The position numbers were made by a program, and so were the translations under genes. From Buxus sempervirens (taxonomy: Eukaryota > Streptophyta > Magnoliopsida > Buxales > Buxaceae): a stretch of 64,000 nucleotides of DNA. The notes beneath the pieces were generated by a model that did not search any database, was not told where the DNA came from, and was given only the letters and a program-made list of their open reading frames with translations. The stretch is from NCBI GenBank assembly GCA_947561395.2, contig OX387194.1, forward strand, positions 10,836,048 through 10,900,047, written 5' to 3'. Below are positions 12,015 to 23,064 of the stretch, piece after piece (positions within the stretch are counted from its first letter, which is position 1; every line of letters begins with the position of its first letter).

Positions 12015-13735
12015 AGCTGTTTCTAAGCTTTTTTTTTTTTATCAGTAAATGATGGATATATTATATAAGATAGAAATATAAACATACAAGCCTCATCCAC
12101 GGGTACACAAAGAGTGCACCCGTCCCTTAAGTCTACTTACTACTACATAAATGATTGGGTCATAGATCCAATGAGAACTCTTGCGTCACCCAAGACGACC
12201 CCCTCCCAGCTCATAGAAATCATTACAAAACAAGAATTCCTCGATAGATATGTTAGCACCTGCACCTTGCCCAATCAACCAACTGTGCATCAATGACAAA
12301 ACAGCTCTCTCTAGCGCATGATCATTTCTCTCCAAGTTCTTAAATATCCTTCTATTCCTTTCACCCCATATTACCCATGCTATAGCTGCAGGGGCTATGT
12401 TCCAACTGATCTCTTCACATGATTTTCCTTTCTTCCAACCCCATGCTTCTAGTGCTGGTTTAAATTCCTTTGGATGGACCCAGGCTACCTTCAACTTTTG
12501 GAAAATAGAACCCCAGAGCCTCAAAGTGCCTCTACAATGCAATAGGAGGTGGGCAACATTTTCTTCCTCTTCTTTGCATATGCTGCATCTGTTGACCATT
12601 TGCCAACCCCTACTCTTCAAATGGTCTACCGTTAAAATCTTGTCAAGGGCTGCCGTATACATAAAAAATGCCACTTTGCTTGGGAAAATGGTAGACCAAA
12701 TATGCTTAAACACTGCTTGTCTCAAGTCTGAATTTTGGAGGTGATCAAATGCCTCTTTGACTGTAAAAGAACCAGATTTGTCATGTAACCATCTTCTAGA
12801 ATCTTCTCCTTCCCCTACTACCTTGCTGTACAATACAGCTAATAAAGACTCATAGCTTTCCATCTCCCAATCCAACAAGTTTCGTCTCAGATCAATGCTC
12901 CAAACCGTACCAGCTTCCGATATAGACATATAATCGCTTACTACAGCTTGTTTGTTGGTGCACAAGTTGTAAATCAAGGGATAGGAGACCTTTAGATTAG
13001 TCTCTCCACACCATATATCCTCCCAAAATCTGATTCTTAGGCCGTTCCCCACAAGATATTTACAATCCTTCTCCATTGAGCTTGACAACTTGGCAATAGG
13101 TCTCCAAAGACTCATCCCACAAGGCTGATTAGAGGGTAATGGAAACCAAACATTGGATGAGGAACCATATTTTCCAGCAACTATTTCTCTCCACGTGTTC
13201 TCGTTCTCATTTCCAAACCTCCAAATCCACTTTTGAAGGAGAGCTTTATTAAATATTGACGTTGGCCTAATCCCTAGGCCCCCTTCCTTCTTAGATCTTC
13301 ATATCTGGTTCCAAGCCACTAAATGGTACTTTGTTTCCCCATCCTTACCTTCCCATAGAAAGTTCCTTTGAATTTGTTCCAATTTCTTCGTCACAGATTT
13401 TGGCATTCTTAGGATAGACATGAAGAAAGCTGGGAGACTTGCTAGCACACTCTTGATTAATACCATCTTTCCTCCTTTCGAAAGACTGCGGCTCTTCCAT
13501 GCTGCGAGCTTTCTCTCCATATTTTCTACCACTGGATTCCAAGTAGAAGGCCTTCTATAATTAACCCCCAATGGAATCCCAAGATATGTAGTTGGGAATT
13601 TCCCTACCCTACAGCCCAATGATCAACTAAGATTAATGGAATTCTCCTCCATACCGATCTGGAACAACTCACTCTTGGCCAGATTTATCCTCAGCCCGGT
13701 GCACGCTTCAAAGCACAACAGCTGTTTCTAAGCTT
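12015..13735 (-). mobile_element. Young 5'-truncated L1 LINE with 16-bp target duplication
   Basis: AGCTGTTTCTAAGCTT occurs at 12015-12030 and again at 13720-13735, bracketing 12031-13719. The A-tail appears as the T-run from 12029 to 12040. The element is 1689 bp and truncated within the RT, as is usual for target-primed reverse transcription. It landed in the older L1 fragment at 11565-12014. Confidence 0.93.
12186..13719 (-). pseudogene. L1 ORF2 C-terminal half: RT 3' part and zinc-binding domain
   Basis: One reading frame runs from 13719 to a stop at 12186-12188, broken only by TGA codons at 13623-13625 and 13299-13301. Read in order it has the RT tail (TTYLGIPLGVNY, then WKSRSLSKGGKMVLIKSVL), the GGLGIR motif, the W-rich connection and the zf-RVT domain (CSICKEEEENVAHLLLHC, then WVIWGERNRRIF). 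No RNase H follows. Both nonsense codons sit where Arg CGA is expected, as methyl-CpG deamination would give (inference). It is otherwise intact for more than 500 codons. Confidence 0.88.
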
Positions 13736-15793
13736 TGAACAGCTTATCATAAGCAGATCATCATGGTTGGTGGCCAGAAGGAGATGGGTCACTGTAGGAT
13801 GGCATGAAGAGTACAACCTTTTGTTTTGGAAAGATCCAATATGTCATGGGTACAGCATAGGGTTCTAATGACCTCCTTTCTTCTTAGGGCAATGATGAAC
13901 TCCTTTCTTCATATATTAACAAAAGGGGGGAAGAGTAGGTGTCTTCTTTTTGATTTGTGCCCAACTGCAACTGGTTTAGCAACCAATGGAAAGGGAGTAA
14001 CAGAATTCATACACCAAAGATAAAAGAGAAAGTTTCCATATTCAAGGGAAGGATTTATCTAAGTTATAAGTTTCCAAACTAATAGGGTAGGATTGCTGAG
14101 TTCTAAGTTTGCCCTCCTAGTGTAACTTTTTGCCTGCAGAAGGCAAAGGAATTTTTTCAGTTTATGTAGTAACAAAATTATACTCTACCAATAAAAGGAA
14201 GAAACAAACACTAGTTACAAACCTCATGCATCCCAATTCTCATTTTTCCACTTGAATGAAAAACAGAATACAAGCTCAATCATGGAATGAGAACTCTATC
14301 AGAGAAGTCGCGGTATAAAAGTATGAATAATGCAAACTATTTAGCAACCCAATATACACATACACAAACTAACAAAGCTTAACAGTATATTATAATGCTG
14401 TAAAAAATGAACAATTACCCTGCAAATGGTTAAAGCATTATAGGGCACCGAACAACCAGAAACCTTAAGCATAAATTAACGTGATAGTTTAAACATCATG
14501 TAGTAACTTCTCTATAAATTGAACTTAAAATCCATACCGCTGCTAATATTTAGTTGAATCCTGCAAGTTGCAAAATTATCCGTCCGGTAAGAGTCAATAA
14601 AATTTTGGAACTCCATTTCAGCTAATTTATCGTTCAAGAAGAGCTTGTGGCACCTCAACTGCAATAATAGCTGATCCGAACTCCTTTCAGAGTCATCATA
14701 AACTTGATAGATGCCCACACAAATGATATCAGCACGAACTGCTTAACTGAATAAGAAACTCACCACTAAATATATCAGAAGAAGATCCTGCTGAGTGATG
14801 ATAATAGTATTCCACCAAGGTGTTTCATCATCCATAGTTTTGTTCTACCTATGGATATGATTTTAAATGAGATAAAGAAGAATTGATCACTTGGAGTGAC
14901 TGCAGCATTAGTTCTTCCACTTCTCCCTCTATCCTTGAGCACAAACAAGGTAAAAGACAACTCCACCACACCCCACAGACAATCCATATCCGTAAACACA
15001 GATCTTCATTAACTTCGAAAGACCAGTTATGATGAGGACCAAGACTTTCATCAATTCAGGACCAACTCTTTGGTTCCAGTTCCCTACATTAAAAAGCTCA
15101 TTCAAAATCTCTAATGGAATAACCACATCAACTACTTGAAGCGACATAAACTTCATGATAAAGAATGCAGTAACTTGCTATATGGTTTGAGGGCGACTTG
15201 TATGCAATCTTCTCACAGTTCATCCCTAAATACATGAAGATGATCTTAATTATGCACGAAAATAAAGTTCTAAAATGGCATCAATTAAAGAACGCTGAAA
15301 ATGGTAGGCAACAAAACCTGTATGAATCCGGCCTAAATCTTCCTCCCCTGCAATCTATTCATAGATACTCCACAGTCCACACAACAAATGAGATCCATTC
15401 CGCAACTCTTACTATGTCGAGAAATGATAACATCCTGAAACCCCATCAACCCAGTCCAAACATTCCATCAACCCAGCCATGATTTCAAGCACAGTAACCA
15501 ACACATCACATGCTCTCTCATGGAAATTTTATCACGTACTTCTCGTTGAAGCTTCCCCTGTAAATCCTCTGATCGTAGAAACCAACAAAGCTGCATCAGT
15601 CTTCTAGAAATATACAGACTGGAGTTCACATACACATAATCAACCCCGACCATGAAGCCATTAAATTCCCATCTTGTGTCCAAAGCAACGAATTTCCAAA
15701 AAAGGAAAAAACGGATATTCTTCTTCATTTTATTTTGTCAAGGAGTGTTTAAATTGTGTTCCAACTTCATCAAGAACACCGGTACATAATTTC
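13736..15793. other. Unassigned stretch with exon-like patches on the minus strand
   Basis: No transposon motif is visible. Three minus-strand open patches look a little like exons: 15728-15468, 15156-14929 and about 14745-14540. They lie in different frames and have no convincing shared splice structure or recognised domain. They could be remnants of a host gene or unknown repeat sequence. Confidence 0.3.
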
Positions 15794-15855
15794 ATTATCA
15801 ACATCATATATCTAATAAAATTTAATTATCAACATCATATATCTAATAAAATTCC
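15794..15855. repeat. 31-bp tandem repeat, two units
   Basis: The unit ATTATCAACATCATATATCT... occurs twice in a row with a 31-bp period, downstream of the PNRC-motif gene in its probable 3' region. Confidence 0.8.
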
Positions 15856-16349
15856 ACATTACAGCAAGAAAAAAAAAGGTATACAAAGAAGAACCCCAAA
15901 GACAACAAACACAGAAAGATACATAGGTGAAAATAAAACCCTAAATCCCGAACATAACAAAGTTAGACCTTCCTATAACTTCAACCCAAATGAAAAGAAA
16001 CCCCAACTCGATTGGCACCACAGCCAACTTAGTCCCAGTCCCAGAATCTATAATACCTGAGCTTTACAAGAAGTCCTACCCATATTTCTTTTATAGACTA
16101 AACAAAACACCTAATATTCCAAGCAACAAAAGGTTGTGCTTCGTCGCTCTGAAGGTAACATACTGCATCATACCAAGTTATTCGACTCCGTAGCTCATTC
16201 CAGTCGTCCTTCCTGTTGAAAAAATAAAGGAAGCTCGACAGACGGAGCATCAACAGTGGAAAAGTAACATACTATCAGATCCAATGTTAGGCTAACAATT
16301 TAAGCGTGCGGAGAGCGTATATTTCAAATCACGTCATCGGCGATCCAAA

Positions 16350-16922
16350 TTACGGCAGATCCAGACGCAGCAGTCGCCGTAGATCAGTCGTCGCTGCGTC
16401 GTTCTTCATAAACGCGCTTTTCTTGGTGAAAAAAGCCGGAAGAGGAACAGAGCTTGGAGGAGGAGATGTGAAAAACGCCGATCCCGCATAAACACCATCA
16501 ATCGCGTTCACATCTGCAAGCCTAATCTGCTTCGGAACCATCTCGGGCTCCGGCCCCCACCGATCGGTCGAACACAAAACGGAATCTTCGTCATCCACGA
16601 TCTTCACCTCATTCTTGGCTTCAACGACTCCGGATCCTCGATCCTTCGTCTTCGGTGTATTCAATTTCTCCCCACGCTTCAATATCGTAACCCGCTCCAT
16701 TACAAGGTCCTTCGTAGGCATCTTTACAACCATCGTCGGACATCGATATCTCCCGTTCTCCTTCTCCTGAAACCCCACCGGACTCCGCTTTCTCCTGCCG
16801 AATCGCGTATGGCTAGGGTTAGGGTTAGGGTTTCGTCGAGATCTCAAAGGAGTAGACGCTAGGGTTTCTGGAGGAAACCTTCCTCTAAGGCAATCTTCCG
16901 TGCGCAGAACTTCAGTTCCCAT
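16350..16922 (-). CDS. PNRC-motif (proline-rich nuclear receptor coactivator-like) small protein
   Basis: Single-exon ORF of 190 codons from ATG at 16922 to the stop at 16350-16352. The motif SPPPSSVPLP at residues 153-162, preceded by a Tyr-Ala-Gly-Ser-Ala-Phe-Phe run, matches the PNRC SH3-like binding motif. In animal PNRC2 the equivalent motif binds decapping factor DCP1; the plant partner is inferred. The protein is basic in the middle, lacks a signal peptide or membrane segment, and ends with DLRRLLRLDLP, a tail I believe is typical of the plant family. I chose the 16922 start because the frame upstream runs through a CT-rich leader and a TATA box. The GC content is much higher than the surroundings, which supports a real gene. 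Confidence 0.8.
   Translation of the reverse strand: MGTEVLRTEDCLRGRFPPETLASTPLRSRRNPNPNPSHTRFGRRKRSPVGFQEKENGRYRCPTMVVKMPTKDLVMERVTILKRGEKLNTPKTKDRGSGVVEAKNEVKIVDDEDSVLCSTDRWGPEPEMVPKQIRLADVNAIDGVYAGSAFFTSPPPSSVPLPAFFTKKSAFMKNDAATTDLRRLLRLDLP
16814..16833. other. Telomere-like repeats (telo-box) inside the PNRC-motif gene
   Basis: Nearly three AAACCCTA units on the coding strand encode Asn-Pro repeats at residues 31-36. Telo-boxes are common near start sites of plant housekeeping genes and are bound by telomere-repeat binding factors. Here the array is translated. Confidence 0.85.
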
Positions 16923-16933
16923 GATTTTCTTGA

Positions 16934-16965
16934 GAGAGAGAGATAGAGATAGAGATAGAGAAAAA
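16934..16965 (-). repeat. CT-rich microsatellite in the 5' leader
   Basis: (TCTCTA)n and (CT)n on the coding strand between the TATA box and ATG 16922. Pyrimidine patches like this are typical of plant 5' leaders. Confidence 0.75.
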
Positions 16966-17009
16966 GATCTGTGATTGGAGAATGCCTCTTGGATGGACTG
17001 GGAGTTGTG

Positions 17010-17016
17010 ATTTATA
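17010..17016 (-). promoter_or_regulatory. TATA box of the PNRC-motif gene
   Basis: TATAAAT on the minus strand, 88-94 bases upstream of the ATG at 16922, the expected distance for a leader of about 60 bases. Confidence 0.6.
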
Positions 17017-17099
17017 GGCAAATGTTAAGTCGGTCGTATTCGCCAATACTGCTTTTCGAAATACCGCCTGATGACGTGGATTCAAAACCACCAATACCA

Positions 17100-18238
17100 T
17101 AATTATCCACCAATTCCATTATTAACCCCCCTTCCAACATAAAATTACGCAAACCAAAGTGGCAGACGGACAGCACGGGACAGGGGATTCCCGTCTCACG
17201 AAAGGTTTGGTATAATCGTAGTTTCACGGAAAAGTAAAGGCACTTTAGGTAACAGAAAATTGCTGATTTCCGTGAACGAGGAACAGTTGGCATTAAAGGC
17301 CGAGACACGCGTAATAGGAGGAGTGGATAGATGCCGACGTTGATGTGAACACGTGTCGAATCACACAACGGAAAGCTTTAGTTTTTTGTTTGGTCGGTTC
17401 TTTTGAACCGGCTCTCCTCGACCTTGATAAGGGAAGATCTTTACCATTACCGGCATTTGACGGTGGTTTTTACGCACTGAACGGTTGTACCGTGTCCAAC
17501 GTGCTTTGGTGGCTCTAACAAACAAAGAAAGCAGTGGGGTAAGGCACGTTGGAGACGGTTAAACCTGTTTGGGCTACAGATTGGGGCCAGACATGTGACC
17601 TGTCGGTTAAGCTATGCGTGGGCCGGTAGAAGAGTTCAATTGTGGGACCCATATTTAAACGATGGGGCGTTCGATAAACATCGGTGTTTTAAAAAATCGA
17701 ACCAGAACGACAGTTCAACCAAGTTTGACCACAAAATTTTGTTGAAGTGGGTTCGATCCTGTGTCTTTCGCAAAAGAACCGTTGAACTAATCAATCCCGC
17801 GTTCATTGAACTGTTCAATCCTGCATTCCAAATCAAACTCCTAACACTTCCAGCCTCGTGATTTCTGTCTCTATCTTTCACATCCACCGACTCTCTGTGC
17901 TATTCTACTGGGAACTCAGGAGATTCTTAACGTCCGCTATTCAAAGAACCTTTTTTCTTTTGTTTGTATTAGTCAGGTGCAGGCTTAATACTGCACATAC
18001 AAAGAAAGTGATATAAAGAAAGTGATAGACTGAGAGGGAATAGTTTCACAATTGATTATTAAGTTTTTGTTTTTTAAGTAGTTTTGATTATTGTATTCTT
18101 TTATTAATGAATCTCATGATGTTGGAAAGTAGCATATTTTGATTGGTGTGATTGCCAATGAGGTGCATCACGATATATATATAGTATTAATTAACTTATA
18201 CGTCCCAATTAATTCGTTATCATAACATACAATACATC
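17100..18238. other. Upstream region without a recognisable gene
   Basis: Upstream intergenic DNA of the PNRC-motif gene. The open frame at 17595-17861 has no recognised domain. Nothing else is seen. Confidence 0.5.
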
Positions 18239-18711
18239 CATGTATGTGTGCAACTGGGGTTGGTTTAGTTCAAGTTAAGGCCAATCCAAGACCAAACAGA
18301 AAATATTTGTAGTGAAACCAAACTTACAAAACCTAAAACCGAACTGAAAATAAATAGAAAAACCGAACCGAACCGAATTACATGAGATCATTTTGGTTCG
18401 GTTCGGGTAAAACCAATACATTTTGTGTTCAAACAAGGGCATTTTTCATAATATCCTTAAAGTTTAAGGTAAATTTTCAAAATTTAACAGATATTGTATT
18501 ATATACATATATATAACATAGATTATATATTATAATATGTATAAATTTGATTCAGTTTCGGTTTAGGTGGATATATGAATTCGGTTCGATTTAATCGAGC
18601 ATCCAACCCAAAATCGAATCGAATTAGTTTGGTTTGGAAATTTTTGGACTGAAACCAAACCAAAGTCGATTTGGGTTTGGTTTTAACCAGATCAAGTTGC
18701 ACCCATGTATG
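18239..18711. mobile_element. Non-autonomous hAT element (457 bp) with 8-bp target duplication
   Basis: CATGTATG at 18239-18246 and 18704-18711 brackets 18247-18703. Ends are TGTGCAACT and the complement of GGTGCAACT. The interior is full of CGGTTCGG/CCGAACCG-type motifs in both orientations. No coding capacity. Confidence 0.85.
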
Positions 18712-19442
18712 GTACACACATGACACCCACTAGTTACTATTATAAAGCAAATCCACTAGATCTATTTCTTTAATATGCTTTTAAAAAAAATTTTAAAAGA
18801 CTGTTATATACCTTGAATGAAGTACCCATGATTGATTTCCATATACATACAGTATACACATGAATCCATTGGTTTTGACAAAACTAAATGTTTTTCATCA
18901 AATCCCAATCTTATATTAGTAATTGCCTTCCAATCTACAAGTAAGTCTGCACTAAAAATATAATTCATTCAGTTATCCATTTATATAACTCTTTTACATA
19001 AATGCCCTTTATTAATTTAAAAATATATTTTAGTAACATATATTGAACAATAAATGTATTAATTTTCCAAATATGCATGCCAATTTCGGTAATATTTTGA
19101 CTAATCCATTTTGGGTTTCCATATTTTTTTATTGAATTGTAAAACAAACTAAGAAAATAAATAGAATAGGTTTGCACATGCTGGATTTTATCTCTGTGTG
19201 TTTTTTGCAACTTTAAAATAATAAAAGGTAAATACATATTTATAGTGAAAAAAAATTTTATCTTGTATTAGTATTCGAATGAGAGACATTTAAGAAACAA
19301 AAAGATGAAAAGTAAGAGATTTGTGAACTTTTATAATTGAAAAAACGAGGGATCAAAAAACTTAGAAGCTTAGTTTTCTAGGTGAAGTAATCTAGACTTA
19401 AAAGCTTGTTGATATAGATTTAAGATATCGTTGCTTACATGG
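18712..19442. other. AT-rich intergenic stretch
   Basis: No gene, repeat boundary or motif recognised. Confidence 0.4.
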
Positions 19443-19630
19443 AAATTCTCATTACCTAGTGGTCAATACCTGGGTTCACCTACAATCTCCTAGGGCCACC
19501 TGCATAAAGCCTATGGGACTTAGTCTTACCCGGGCCATGTGGGTTGTAAGGTCTTGCACGGGCCCTCACGAATTAGTCGCTTGAGTGTAAACAGGCCCAG
19601 ATACCCTGATTTCCAAAAAAAATTCTCATT
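19443..19630 (+). mobile_element. tRNA-derived SINE
   Basis: AAATTCTCATT occurs at 19443-19453 and 19620-19630, bracketing about 166 bp. The left end reads CTAGTGGTCAATACC and GGGTTCACC, resembling degenerate Pol III A and B boxes. The right end is CCCTGATTTCC followed by an A-tail, like many plant SINEs. It needs LINE enzymes to move. Confidence 0.75.
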
Positions 19631-19699
19631 TGCAGATTTGTGCATAAAATCTAACTTTATATCATATATTTGTGTTTGATCCCTAAAAGGTAGGAGTTT

Positions 19700-19878
19700 T
19701 CTAATTGGCTTTTATTCATTTCGGTTGGGTTTAACCAAAATATCAACCCACAATCGAATTAAAATTAATTCGCATTACAAATTTTAGAACCAAACAGAAG
19801 AGTAGGTTTTGAAGCCCAACCTAGCAAGTCAGAAATCAGTTTGAGTGGATCAGTTCTTGGTTTAACCAAACCAAGTTG
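19700..19878. mobile_element. Fragment of the 18247-type hAT element
   Basis: The right end (GGTTTAACCAAACCAAGTTG, then CACCTCTA) matches the terminal region of the elements at 18247 and 61955. The left end is missing, so no target duplication can be read. Confidence 0.55.
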
Positions 19879-19985
19879 CACCTCTACTAAAAAATTGATA
19901 AACCTAACATCTTTCTTGTGCGAAATTTTTAAAATTAGAATAAATCTAAATCATATATTATAAAGCTAAACTTGGTAGTCATCAT

Positions 19986-20279
19986 TGTAAAACACCGTTT
20001 CTACTAAAAGTTCAAGCTTATAGTAAGGGATGAACTTTATATATTTTATTATATTCCTATCACTCCCTCTCACATGTGGGTTGGACTCAAACCCATTTTT
20101 AGGAGACCCATTTTAGGGAGACGTCACACATGGAATATTTTTTTCTCAACGGGCCGAATGGAGGTTTGAACCCAAGACCTTGGCATTTGCCTAAGGTTCT
20201 GATATCATGTAAAACACCATTCCTACTAAAAGCTTAAGCTAAGAGTAAGAGGTGAATTTTATATATTTTATTTTATTCA
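19986..20279 (-). mobile_element. TRIM/SMART-like miniature LTR retrotransposon (294 bp)
   Basis: Two similar short direct repeats, 19986-20062 and 20208-20279, start TGTAAAACACC and end in CA. On the minus strand the right-hand repeat is followed by TGATATCAGAACC, a slightly degraded initiator-tRNA primer-binding site, and a purine run (GTGAGAGGGAG) precedes the left-hand repeat. This is the layout of an LTR element with no coding sequence. No clear 5-bp target duplication is seen. Confidence 0.7.
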
Positions 20280-20528
20280 TAACAATAAGGAAGTTCAAAA
20301 ATGGTGATTCTAAGTGTAGGAACGTGAAGGTCTTAGATACGAGTTCCTACTACATTAAAATAGTTACTTATTCTTAAAATTTCTTATTAACGCATTGGAC
20401 TACAATGGAAAAAAACAAACATAAAAGCAGTTATCACATGAGTCTGAAAATAGTGCTTTAAGAAACAATCAATGAAAAATATTTAATATATTGGAAGGTT
20501 CAATAAAAAAATACACATTAATCTAGTT

Positions 20529-21085
20529 ACGGATGTCAAACGAGTCAGATCGCCCGCGGCAAGGCTTAGCCCGGCTTGTTTAAGCTAGCCAAGCACTACA
20601 AGCCATCGGCCCAACTAGCACGTGAGCAAGCACAAACGGGATGATATCGTCTACCGCCCTTTACTACTGCTATTCATGCAACGACCATTGGAATTTTTCA
20701 TCAGAAAGTTGTTTTTTAAAGAGAAAAAGCTGCAACCATTGGATGTTACATATATCAACATCTGAATGAAGTAACTGGGTTAGTTGCAAACAATGGCGGC
20801 AGACAATTTCGTCCCAGCATAGACACAACTCGTTTGATTACGACACAACATGCCTGATCAACCCAAGCATACTGTGCGATGTTGGCTCGCATGTTAGCAC
20901 GATTGGCCCCGCTTGCTAAGCTATGCCGAGCACTACAAGCCATCTGCCTGTTAAGGCATAGCCCAACTAGCATGCAATCCAGCACAGACATGGCTCGTTT
21001 GAGTACGGCATGGCACACTTGACCAACCCAGTGTGTGTTGTGCAGTGTTGGCTCGCATGTTAGCAAGATTGGCCCCGCCAACATG
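20529..21085 (+). mobile_element. 5' end of a degraded hAT element, with internal repeats
   Basis: GGATGTCAAACGAGTC resembles hAT ends of the (T)AGGGGTGTCAAA type. A GC-rich subterminal zone follows, with an approximately 165-bp internal duplication (GGCTCGCATGTTAGCA at about 20884 and 21050). It probably belongs to the same element as the transposase relic at 29391-33060, split by the solo LTR at 21543 (inference). From 21086 to 21537 the sequence is AT-rich with no clear coding region. Confidence 0.5.
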
Positions 21086-22054
21086 GCTACCTGTTGGGTG
21101 CTTAAAAAAATTATTTATTTAAAGGCTTTTTAAAGCTTTTCTTGCTATTTTAACACCCAACATCAATATAATAGTTAGTTCAAGAGGGGTATAACACATT
21201 AAAATTCAATTTTAACCCTTTCAGCAGCTAAATAATAGTCATATTTGAGGGTAAATGTTGTAAAAAACCAGTTAGAATTACCTACAAATACCCCTAACCC
21301 TTCCCGTTCCAAACCATACCAACCTTTTTTTCTCTTCTATGTTCTATATAGCAATCAAGCTCTCAATTCTTTAGTTTTTGATTAAATTATTTTTTGTATT
21401 AAATTGTTCAAGCATCAAAGGTGGGAAGAAGAGTAAGGAGGTTAAAGCAAAAGGCTACAAAAGTAATTCAAGCTTTAGGATTTAAAAGATGAATTCAATT
21501 TAGATTTTTATTTTAATTTTATTATAAATATTATGCATATATTGTAAAACCCCGTCCTGAATTATATCTTAATTATTAAGCTTAATTTATCTAAAGTGGG
21601 ATTATTAGACTAATTAAATACTTATGTTATGAAGATGGGGTAAATGTGGATTATACTTAAGGATTTAGGAGAATCAAATTGAACTTTACTGAAGTTATTA
21701 AGGTAAGCTTAGTTAGTGCTATGTCTTAATTACTATTGACTAAGGCATCCTCCAATTAGATCTAGTAAATTGGAAATCAAATTCTGGAAAATTAGAGTTA
21801 AGTGTGAAAAAATTGCCTTAAACGTGCGAGCCTTGAATTGCGCGTTGAACTAAATCCTATAGTAATCCTTTGATAAAAGCTTAACGCCCGAACGTCCAAC
21901 TCTAACGTTCGCGTGTTTAATACAAAATTTCCAAATTTCTTGTTTTGAGCCCAAACTCAAATTGCAACACTTCTAGATCATTCTTGAACTCTCATTAACA
22001 CCAATTTGGGTCAACTACACCTAGAGCACACCCCCAAGTAAACCTAATATATAC

Positions 22055-22398
22055 CCTCTCAGGTGTATCACAAAGTACCTCCCAAGTATACTTAAAGTAC
22101 CTTCCAAGTGTACCCAAATTTTCACCCAAGGTACCTCTCAAATGTACCTCAAGTAACTCCTAAGAGTACTTAAAGGACCACCTAAGTATACCCAAAGTAC
22201 CTTTCAAGTGTACCTAAAGTATCTCCCAAGTATACCAAAAGTATCTCCTAAGAATACTTAAGGTACATCTCAAGTGTACCTAGAGTATCTCCTAAGTGTA
22301 CCCAAAGTACACCAAAGTATTATCCAATATACCACCAAAGTATACCTAAAGTATACCCAAGGTACCACCCAAGTATACCTAGAGTACACCCATGCATT
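22055..22398 (+). repeat. 22-bp minisatellite, left part
   Basis: About fifteen degenerate units of the form CTAAAGTATCTCCCAAGTATAC with a 22-bp period. It continues at 26194 and was split by the insertions at 22407-26185. Confidence 0.85.
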
Positions 22399-22930
22399 AC
22401 CCAAAGTAGGCTTGCTTTTCGTGCCAACCCGACACAGCTTAGGCACGACTGGGGCATGTCGGGTGGGCCACAGGTCACACGGGCCTCGTGTACGGCAAGC
22501 CACGGCACGCGCGGCCCGTTTAGCCAGGACCCTTGGCCTGGCATGGCACGCCCCAGCAGGCAGGCCCGGGGTATTAAAAACCAATTTTTAAAAAAAAAAT
22601 CCAAAAAATAGTAAAAAATCACAAAACAAATTCTGAAAAATATTTTTATTATTCACAAAATTGTTTTACACATATTGGGATAGATTTTGCTCAAAAAAAT
22701 ATAAATTACACCCATTAAAGACTTAAAGTAGTCTAATTAAAAACCATGCCCTTAACAAATATATTTAATTGGAGATTCTATAACAACTTTTTGGGCTTAT
22801 TTATACTTAATTATTTTCTTAGCTTTGATTGATTATATAAGAGATTCTATAATTATATTTTCCAATAATCGTGGGGGTATCCTTAATTTTTAGCTAAAAT
22901 AATTTAATTATGATACTATTGATGCAAGAA

Positions 22931-23002
22931 ATCGATATGTCCTAGTGGTTAAGGAGATAGACTTAAAAACTATTGAGCTAGGTTTGAACCCTGCTGTCGA
23001 TG
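22931..23002 (+). pseudogene. tRNA-Ser-derived sequence within the hAT-like element
   Basis: The run ATCGATATGTCCTAGTGG, then TTAAGGAGATAGACTTAAAA, then GGTTTGAACCCTGCTGTCGA aligns along plant tRNA-Ser(UGA): acceptor, D arm/A box, anticodon arm and T arm/B box. The long variable arm is mostly lost and the anticodon is changed, so it is not a working tRNA gene. An inverted second copy at 25641-25692 shows that it belongs to the element. Confidence 0.72.
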
Positions 23003-23064
23003 GTTTCCATTTCCTTTTTCAAAACCAATCCACGAATTTCGTGGCACGAACCTAGTTGGCCGGT

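Noticed and set aside
17595..17887. Open frames of about 85 codons on both strands upstream of the PNRC-motif gene
   Set aside because: No motif, no promoter context, mirrored open frames on both strands.
22270..22622. Overlapping open frames on both strands
   Set aside because: They follow the minisatellite and GC-rich hAT end; composition is repeat-driven and no domain is visible.
22931..23002. Functional tRNA-Ser gene
   Set aside because: Anticodon changed, variable arm mostly missing and acceptor pairing damaged.
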